Assembly: GCF_001653235.2 (NCBI RefSeq)
Contig: NC_035794.1
Span: 2,170,001-2,234,000 of the forward strand
Length of the DNA stretch: 64,000 nucleotides
Direction: 5' to 3'
Source: Pochonia chlamydosporia 170
Taxonomy: Eukaryota; Ascomycota; Sordariomycetes; Hypocreales; Clavicipitaceae
Positions 56,667 to 64,000 of this stretch are shown piece by piece. Numbering within the stretch: position 1 is the stretch's first letter; the number at the start of each line of letters is the position of its first letter. A model generated the notes under the pieces. It made no database searches. It saw nothing but the letters and a program-made list of their open reading frames with translations, and was not told the origin of the DNA. The position numbers were made by a program, and so were the translations under genes.

Positions 56667-59368
56667 ATGTCGGACAACTCCAATACAACATCGCTGGTGC
56701 CTCCTGAACCAGATGAGCAAGATGCGCTGCGCGAACTGAACCGCTCTCCTCATCCTTATCACCATCAGAGCTCGGAATTGCCGCATGCATCGGAGCCTTT
56801 GAACCCAGGCAATGTGTCCCCACGACCAGATGATGATGCTGCACCCTCGTCGCCGACAGCTTTTCCAGCGTTTTCGAAAGAGTCAACACCTGGAAGTGAG
56901 AGCGGGACAGAGGCCGATGATGAACATTTTCTAAAGGGGCTCCCGGCGCCGAGGACCAAGCTCCATAAGGGATTGAGGGATCATGACGAGCCCATATCTG
57001 GTCTGACGACTCCTGTGCCGTCACCGGCCACATTGGAAGAAGATCATATACAGAGCATATCACAAAGACTTTCGTCAAAGGAAGATCGGACCAAGGAGCG
57101 GCCGCTCGACGTTTTGCGACGAAATAAGGTTTTGGTGCGCCGTGCGACTGAAGTGGCCATTGTCGCGTCACTAGGGTATATCGTGGTAGCCAGCTACCAC
57201 GTCTCGCCGCTGTTGCGCACTTGGAGAAGAGGTAACCGTGCATACACCTTGAGCATATTCAATTTTGCTAATTCTGGACAGATTTCCAATTACTGGGTCT
57301 GTTATACTCGGCACTGTTGGTTCTGTATCCACTGAGAGTCGTGGCCTGGTCGTACAGAGCAAGACGAACGTCAACCTCAAGATGGATTCCACTCCGAATA
57401 CCAACCAACTTCGACCCCGCCCCCTTGTTATACCCTCCAGCAATCACCACCTTTGTCTCGCTCTTGGTTGCCCGAAGCAACCCAGGAACCATCCTGCCTA
57501 GCATAGTCTTGAGCATCAGCTCCTTGCCGCAGGCGTTGATACCCAAATTCGATCCGAATGCCTCTTACGACACGCTGCACTGGGCATTGTCATGCCTGCC
57601 TCTCATCTGGGGCCCCGGGATGGACCCATCTAGATTCGACTCAACATATTCCTTCTTATCGACCGAAGCATTGGTCTTGTTATACCCAGTTCACCAAACC
57701 CTGTGCATTGTTTTGCACCACCTTACTACAACTAGCCTGTTGACGGCCGAGCTTCAACTGTTATCTATTGCATTGATCAACTTACTAATACTGTCAGCGT
57801 CGCCTCAAGCAAAGATTCTCAAGGGTGTCTTATGGGGTGGTGGCCTGGCTGTGCTTGTGTTTTGTGGACCAGTCATTAGATGGGCCATTGCGCTGGCGCG
57901 AGTTCCCAAATGGCGGTTTAGACGACCGTCGAGTACACAAAAGTATTGTTTATGGAAAGACGCTCGCAAACTATTTTCTTGGCACCGGATCAAGAGTGAT
58001 TTAGTGGCCGGAACTGTATACGAAGACAGCTACTATGAGACAGCATCATCGGTAGACGAAGAGGATGACATCCCAATCTTCCGGGGCCCTCTCCGGGTCC
58101 AAACCATCGGACCTATCGCTGATGCTAAGAACAAAATCGGCTCTGTTGGTACCTCGGGCGTGGCTTCACCCGACGACATCAGTGGCGGCATCTCCCGACG
58201 GCATAGTATGCCATATGCTAACCAACACCGAAAACGATCGACACATACTCCATCTGGTCGACGAAAGCGAGCCACATCACTTTCATTGCGTCCCTACATC
58301 AGACTAACACAAGGGCAAGCTACTGTGCGGAAATGGGCTTACGCAGCATATGTGCAATTAACCATTGTCGGAATCATACTGGTCGGCGTGCGGACGTATG
58401 TCGAGAAATTTGTGCTCAACGGCCAGGAACCAATTGGCTGGGCTCTGGGCTATCTGTTCGGAAACTTACCATGGTTTCGATTTCAAGTTGTTAGTGCCAA
58501 TCTTGAGCGGTGGATTTGTCTGCCTGCGCGATCCGCAGAAAAAGAATGCCATCTTGGCTGGGTCCAACACCTACGACACGACGACTTTGGCGAGGCCAAC
58601 ACCCGTCTAATTCTCAGCGCGTACTGGCTTGTCATTATCCTCTTTGGCCTAGTTGTCGTGTTTCAACTCAAAGACACATACGAAGTCGATACCCGACGCA
58701 AAGTATTCCACTTTATGATGGTGGGAATGTTTCTCCCAGCTTTATATGTCGACCCAACCTACGCCAGCCTCGCACTCTCTCTTATCCTCGCCGCGTTCCT
58801 GATCCTCGACCTTCTCCGTGCGAGCCAACTTCCACCGCTATCAAAACCAATTGCCTCATTTCTCGCCCCTTACGTGGATGGCAGGGACTTTCGCGGGCCG
58901 GTTGTCATTTCCCACATCTTCCTTCTAATCGGCTGCGCAATCCCACTGTGGCTCTCTCTAGCTTCGCTCTCCCGCACGGGCATAGGCTGCCTATCAGGTT
59001 GGGAAGTGCCTACCAGAGACGTCAGCATGGTATCCGGCGTTATATGCGTTGGGCTCGGTGATGCTGCAGCGTCACTGATTGGCCGTCGCTATGGACGCAG
59101 GAAATGGCTCTGGGGCGGAGGGAAAAGTCTCGAAGGCAGTTTGGCTTTCGCTGTTGCGGTGTTTATAGGTCTCGCTGCGGCGGCGACGTGGCTACGTGTT
59201 GGAGGATGGCCGATGACGGACGAACCGGCTGGGCTGTCTGTCAGTGTGCGGAATGCGGGCATCTGTGCGTCCATGGGCAGTCTAACTGAGGCTGTTTTGA
59301 CGGGAGGTAATGATAATGTGATTGTGCCTGTGGTGTTGTGGACGTGTGTGAAGAGTCTCGGTATATAA
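56667..59368 (+). CDS. SEC59: Dolichol kinase (SEC59-like)
   Basis: CTP-dependent dolichol kinase of the ER membrane, which makes dolichyl phosphate for N-glycosylation, O-mannosylation and GPI synthesis. It has 883 residues in two exons, 56667-57231 and 57282-59368. The first ~160 residues are hydrophilic and low-complexity. Multiple membrane helices follow. Conserved C-terminal elements include RRKVFHFMMVGMFLP, the GDAAASLIGRRYGRRKWLWG loop associated with CTP binding, KSLEGSLAF and TGGNDNVIVPVVLW. It is much longer than the yeast enzyme (519 residues), mainly through the N-terminal tail and an Arg/Ser-rich loop around residues 410-480, a form usual in filamentous fungi. It is convergent with ORC2, and only about 200 bp separate the stop codons. 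Confidence 0.92.
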
Positions 59369-59570
59369 AAAGACATGAATGGGCAACGACTACACTTAAT
59401 AGACATAGCTAGACGGCTATTTTTCTTTCCACAACAAGTGGACATACATATAAATAACGACGATACGATTTATATGCCCTGATTTCGAATAGAATAACGC
59501 TATTTGATCATCTATATGCAAAGTTGTGCCTATGCAACACCTTTCATGGTAGGACTGGCTCTTGTAGTCA

Positions 59571-61351
59571 TCATGACATCAAGTCTTCTAATATTGCTTC
59601 CAACTCCTCCTTCTGAAATGGTACACTGAGTAATTCCGTCCCCAGAGCGTCCTTGCGACTGGTAATCATTTGATGGTCATGGAACCTAGACGCTGTTAGT
59701 ATCGGTGGAAAGACGAGGGAAGAATAAAAGGACTGGGGGAAGAGGGTAGAGCCACATACTCTTTAAGTAGTGTTCGAAATGCCATTTCCGAACTGCAAAT
59801 AAATTCCTCCACAGCCTTATTATACACCATTCTATATTCCACGCCGGCTGCGTCTTCGAGCACATTCCCTTCTTCCTCCATGGCAATAAGGACCTCGCCA
59901 ACGAGTAACTGAAACAGATTCTTTGCGTTTTCAGGCAAACTCTTCAATACAAAGGCAACACCTTCTCTGCCGTTGACGCGACGGGCCGTACGGCCCAAGA
60001 GTTCGTGAACTTCGTCAATAACGTCTAGTTCGACTGTCAAGGGCGCAAAGGTGGTACAGTCGTGAAAGATCAAGTTGAATGCCGAACGGACGCCAATATC
60101 CCAGAGCAGAGAAAAGTCCGGTGTATCTGCAGAACAGACGAGGTTGACCTGCGGATGGGCGGCGAGTTGAGCCAGGATGGCCTGTGTACCTGGTTTGCGG
60201 AGGGGAGCTGCGTCAATAGAGTTTATTATAATGGTGAGAATGAGGTCGGTATTATAGAGCTGGGATGATATGCTTTGGAGCATGACTGTTGGCGTAGATG
60301 TCGGTATCTTTGGTGAAGGGTTGATGGCTGAGCCTATGCATACTAGGACATCTCGCATGGTGGTTGTTTGTGCGTAGCCGTTGACAATGACAGTTTGTCG
60401 AACAGCTTTTCCGCGGTGGTTGGCGTGCAAGTATTTGGCGTACTTTTGCAGCAGAGATCTTTTGGAGCCAAGCCCGTAAAGACATATGCTGTACCCTTGC
60501 GACAACTCAAACGACCACTGCGGGAAGGATTCGGCATGGAGATTTTCCAAATACGCAATGTCGTCGGCATGGCGGTCCTTGTGCTCGTGGAGAATCGTAA
60601 AGTATTCGTCGTGAGTGAGTAGTGCGAGTGAAGACAGTGTATTGTCCGACGTCTTTGGCCGTCCAGGTTTATTGTGTGCAAAGTAAAGTTCATGGGCAGG
60701 CAAGTCCCGTGGTGGTGTTGGAGACTTTGCTCTCTTTGGTCTGCCTTTGCGAGTTTTTGAAGGTGTAGCATCTCCTGCGATATCGCCATTTATGCCGTCG
60801 GCTAGATTATTTGCATGCTCGTCAATATCCTCGGCGTCGCTGTCTTCGTAAATCTCCCGCACGAGGACATCATTGTCTTCTTCTTCGTCATCACTACCAC
60901 CGTTACCAACTACATTCTCTATAAGGGCTCTGGCACTCTTTTTTCGAGCTGAACGATCTGCTGCCTGTCTTTTCGGTGTTGTAGAGTCGATATCATAGGT
61001 CTTCACTGGCGTTGCAAATATTGACTTGGCAGGGGTCTTTGCTGGAGTACTAGCTTGAGACTGTGATTTTGGAGGGCGGCCTCTTCGTTTCGGTGTAGAT
61101 TTCGGCGTCCCAACCACATCTGCTGACGATATCGGGACTTTTGCAGGGCCGTAACGCATATGATCCTCGTGGCCTTCTGTTTCGCTGCCTTCTGTAGCTG
61201 ATGACTCGACGTTGATGACTTCCTGCGTGGAGCCCCGACGTCGTTTCGTTGGAGTGGCCACAAGGTCCATTGCCTCAACGGATCGCTTCCGCATTGAACG
61301 TCTTTCGGTCGCTTGAGGAGAATCCTCAGTGACATAAGCTGTGCTCGGCAT
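59571..61351 (-). CDS. ORC2: Origin recognition complex subunit 2
   Basis: Subunit of the origin recognition complex that marks replication origins in the nucleus, 568 residues. Two exons, 61351-59760 and 59685-59571, are joined so that the frame continues LLKEFHDHQM, a conserved ORC2 C-terminal block absent from the unspliced frame. The N-terminal 230 residues are disordered and basic. They contain several SP/TP sites typical of CDK targets and AT-hook-like KRRGRPPKS and KGRPKR motifs. The ORC2 core begins around YFTILHEHKDRH, continues through FELSQGYSICLYGLGSKRSLLQ, a degenerate P-loop-like strand, and CSADTPDFSLLWDIG. It ends LEAILEDLMS. The start is the first ATG in the frame. Confidence 0.94.
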
Positions 61352-61736
61352 GATGCCGATGCCTTCTTTGGTGAGATGTGGGCATGGGTGCAGCCTGAAT
61401 TGAAGCAATCGAATTATTAATGGCGGTTACAGGTGCATCGCGTCTGGGGACACAGACGCGTCGAGTTTAATTGATTTGGTCACCACATGCAAGTGAGAGC
61501 ACAGCTGTTGCGAGCTGGCCACAGGGTGCATGTGAGTGGGGCCTTGCTCTTTGATGTCTGGGACCAGGCAAGCCCCTGCTGTAAAGCAGTTTCATGGTCC
61601 CAACTCCAATTTTGTATCCATTCTGTTCATCACGAACTATTTGAGTCGAGCTGGCACATCTTGCTGCGACCAACTTGTAAGCCTCGCGAGCATCACTTGT
61701 TCAAAGACAATGCACTGCTAAACACTTGTCACGAAA
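61352..61736. other. Divergent promoter region, ORC2 / GEP4
   Basis: A 385-bp shared promoter without visible TATA boxes, as expected for housekeeping genes. It contains CACAGACGCGTCGAG near 61450, whose ACGCGT core equals the MluI cell-cycle box bound by MBF in fungi and would suit ORC2. A single site is weak evidence. Confidence 0.4.
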
Positions 61737-62508
61737 ATGAATCTGAATCTCTCGGCTTCCTTGAACGCCACACGGCTCCTCTTCAAGCCTAGCATCTGCC
61801 TTCCTCACCACACGGTCTCAACCTTCAACGATCTGCCAATTCCCTTGGACAAGGGCCTGCGGAAGAATGGCTACAAGTCCGACATTCGAGCTGTGGTCCT
61901 CGACAAGGATGACTGCTTTGCTTACCCAGATGCCAAAGAGGTTTACGAACCATACAAGGTAATCACCCTTTGAGCACTCTTCCACGCTGAGACCCATTGT
62001 CTAATATGGCACAGAAGCACTTTGAGACCCTGAAACAGGCGTACCCAGGCCGCAAACTTTTGGTCGTATCCAACACCTCAGGGGCGACCAGTTGGGACAA
62101 AGACTTGAAGCAGGCTGCTGAAGTCGAAAAGGGCACCGGTGTTCACGTACTGCCACACGCTGTGAAGAAGCCTGGGTGCGGGCCAGAGATCATGGACTAC
62201 TTTAAGCAGCATCCGGAAACTGGGGTGACGGACCCATCTCACATTGCCGTCGTTGGAGACAGATTGACAACGGACATGATGCTGGCGAATATGATGGGTG
62301 GTTGGGGCTTCTGGATAAAAGATGGTGTCGTGCCACTGCCACAAAAAAGCATTGTAGGTCCTGTTGTTTGTGTGTTTCTGCTTTGGAGAGGCTGTTCTAA
62401 CATGCTTTTTCCTGCCAGTTTTCAAGAATGGAGCGCAACCTTTCAGTGTTCCTGGTTGCTCGAGGAGTCCAGCCGCCGCACCCCCTGTGTCCATTCAATG
62501 AATCTTGA
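61737..62508 (+). CDS. GEP4: Mitochondrial phosphatidylglycerophosphatase, GEP4 type (HAD family)
   Basis: Dephosphorylates phosphatidylglycerol phosphate in cardiolipin synthesis at the inner mitochondrial membrane. It has 216 residues in three exons: 61737-61958, 62015-62353 and 62419-62508. HAD motif I is LDKDDCFA with the catalytic aspartates at 56 and 58. Motif II is VSNTSG with Ser93. The conserved lysine lies in HAVKKPGC, and motif IV is VVGDRLTTDMMLANMMG. The LPIPLDKGLRKNGYKSDIRAVV lead-in (split here around P-L) is typical of GEP4. The N-terminal 25 residues have no acidic residue, consistent with mitochondrial targeting. The unspliced last exon would read into unrelated sequence, and splicing restores ERNLSVFLVARGVQPP, which is family-like. 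Confidence 0.92.
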
Positions 62509-62864
62509 GTTTGATGCGCTTCCCCATAGACACGCCTGTGGAAAGAGCGAGTACGCTTCAGACGTTGGTGATTCAACCATGGCGCATGTTATTTTTAGGC
62601 TACACAGGTGTGGGCATTGCTGTGTCCATTCGGTCGTTGCTCGTCTGGTGTAACCTTTAACCTTTAAGCAGGTTGAGTCCTGAATCATTGTGGTCCAGTC
62701 TATGGGCACATCCCCCTTGGTCGCAACTATATAAGCTTCATTGGTGTCTCCAGAGGGCCCCCTTTCAAAGATTACAATTCTGATGCCCTCCAGATCACCA
62801 ACTAGATATCCGCCAAGGCCATCCCTCTGGTGGTCAACATTTCCAAGCCGGTATCAACGACACG
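62509..62864. other. Short intergenic with TATA-like element
   Basis: Contains ACTATATAAGC around 62726-62736, about 135 bp before the ATG of the Myb-like gene. Otherwise unremarkable. Confidence 0.4.
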
Positions 62865-63550
62865 ATGCCAAACAAGCCAAATAAGACGGGGAAGCCGCCC
62901 AAAGGCAAACACTGGAAGGTCGAAGAAGAGGAGTACTTTTGGCAAGTCCTGATTCCAAATTCGCCCAAGAGCGCTGATGACAATCCGAAGGAGAAATGGA
63001 GCTGGGAGAAGTGCCGCGAGAAGATGGATGAGGTGTTTGGGGACAATTACCGCGAATACACCAACGGTAGTCTTTGTATGTGTTATCCCTCTCAGTGCTT
63101 GATTCTCTAATCGCTAATGTAAGAATTATAGTTGAGCATTGGTATCACAATATCAGTGGCCCGCACGTATCTCTGAAAGCTTGGCCGTACGTGGAGAAAT
63201 ATCGACCAAAGTGGGGTAGGTCAATCTCCTGTGTGAGACCTTTTGGGTTGAGGGCTAACGTTGAACTATGTGACAAAGAAGCCAAAGAAGCTAAGGAGAA
63301 ACAAGCAGCAGCAGCAACGGCAGAGGCAGGAGTAGGGACGGCGGCGGACGGTACCGACGCGACTGAACAGACATTGGAGGGAAAAAACGCTCATAGGCGC
63401 CTCAGAAAGCGACGGAGAATGTCTGATGCCGAGACCGAATCTCCTATTGATCCTGCGTTGCAACCGGCTGGGCGAGGGAACAAACGGATCAAAATTGTTA
63501 GGCGACCAGCAGCGCCAGTTGCAGAGATGCATAGCAGAGCAAACGGCTAA
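62865..63550 (+). CDS. Myb/SANT-like DNA-binding-type protein, unknown role
   Basis: A 188-residue protein in three exons: 62865-63075, 63132-63215 and 63279-63550. The N-terminal half has a tryptophan pattern like a Myb/SANT-like module. HWKVEEEEYFWQVLIP gives the first helix, WSWEKCREKMDEVFG the second, and FEHWYHNISGP the third, after the first splice junction. Then comes KAWPYVEKYRPKW. A long Ala/Glu/Lys helix with a nuclear-localisation-like RRLRKRRRMSD follows, and the tail is basic. Fungal proteins of this small type have no assigned function to my knowledge. DNA binding in the nucleus is inference from the module. Both introns are short and in phase with the conserved block, so the model is good. 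Confidence 0.75.
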
Positions 63551-63856
63551 TTTTGCAACATGGTGCTTCCTGGCAATGAACGGATAGTGTTTGGTTTCGC
63601 ATGTGTGTTGCTTCGGTTATTGAAGAACTGACAAAACTTGTTTGTTTCCCGGCCATGTACTAGGTAGTTTATAGTTCCCTGTATGGAGTAATAGCTCTCC
63701 CCGTTGTGCCTGGTTTGGTCACCAAGAGACCCGATGGCTGAAGGCGGTGAAACAAGGCAGAAATATTTCCTCCGGTTCTTCGCGACCAAAGACTAGCTGC
63801 TCAAGCATCAATACCATTTCCATGCGACAGTTGTAAATTCTTTGCAATACACCACA
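63551..63856. other. Short intergenic
   Basis: Non-coding by eye. The last 30 bases have the ACACCACA leader context of the next gene. Confidence 0.4.
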
Positions 63857-64000
63857 ATGAATTTCCCAGGAGGCTCATCCGGTGCTGGCGCCCCTATGCC
63901 AGGCCTAGGATCGCAAGATCCCGGCGTCAAAGCCGTATGTATCTTGCTGTCCCGATGTCGTCGACATTCAGTCAGCTAACCAGTGCAGGTGCAAACCGCC
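63857..64000 (+). CDS. TIM22-like mitochondrial import translocase subunit, 5' part only
   Basis: Only the first exon (63857-63934), an intron and four codons of exon 2 (from 63989) are inside the window. The reading is MNFPGGSSGAGAPMPGLG, then QDPGVKA spliced to VQTA. This glycine/methionine/proline-rich start, followed by a short charged segment, resembles the N-terminus of fungal TIM22, the channel subunit that inserts carrier proteins into the inner mitochondrial membrane. The conserved membrane part lies beyond the edge, so the call rests on the N-terminal pattern alone and could be wrong. The donor GTATGT and acceptor GTGCAG are both good. Confidence 0.5.

Overview
This window is nuclear DNA of a filamentous ascomycete (Pezizomycotina). 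Most genes carry several short introns of about 42-80 nt with GTRNGT donors and CAG/TAG acceptors, starts are ATG only, and the gene set is typically fungal: OPT transporter, UstYa-type oxidase, ORC2, dolichol kinase, FAM32A-like protein, GEP4 and a TIM22-like N-terminus. A Sordariomycete, probably Hypocrealean, is my best guess from the mix of genes. That placement is inference and was not tested by a search.

Left part (0.5-18 kb) is transport and metabolism. It holds an oligopeptide transporter (OPT) in ten exons, an SDR oxidoreductase and an alpha/beta hydrolase on the + strand, and a small secreted histidine phosphatase on the - strand. A TauD-type dioxygenase (-) and a MUP1-like amino acid permease (+) are divergently transcribed from a shared 650-bp region and look like a sulfur-scavenging pair. 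A small secreted protein (DUF7907-like, tentative) follows. Next comes a tRNA island with three identical tRNA-Val(AAC) genes in perfect 90-bp tandem.

Middle part (18-32 kb) is gene-poor and accessory in character. It contains an F-box-like/ankyrin/ZZ-finger protein, a secreted NlpC/P60 cysteine hydrolase of bacterial type, an eight-cysteine secreted peptide and a lone UstYa-family oxidase. Several kilobases of apparently non-coding DNA separate them.

Right part (32-64 kb) holds an aquaporin, a bZIP factor, NAD-dependent formate dehydrogenase with a presequence-like N-terminus, and a 1469-residue multi-pass membrane ankyrin protein. A partial, diverged duplicate of part of the ankyrin gene and a decamer satellite lie just upstream of it. 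Then follow a second LAT-type amino acid permease, a FAM32A-like protein and a Ser/Thr-rich surface protein. After a 5-kb gene-free stretch comes a compact housekeeping block: dolichol kinase, ORC2, GEP4-type mitochondrial PGP phosphatase, a Myb/SANT-like protein and the start of a TIM22-like gene cut by the window edge.

Exon joins were worked out by hand. In the multi-exon models for which I summed the exon lengths, the totals are divisible by three. No transcript data or database search was available.
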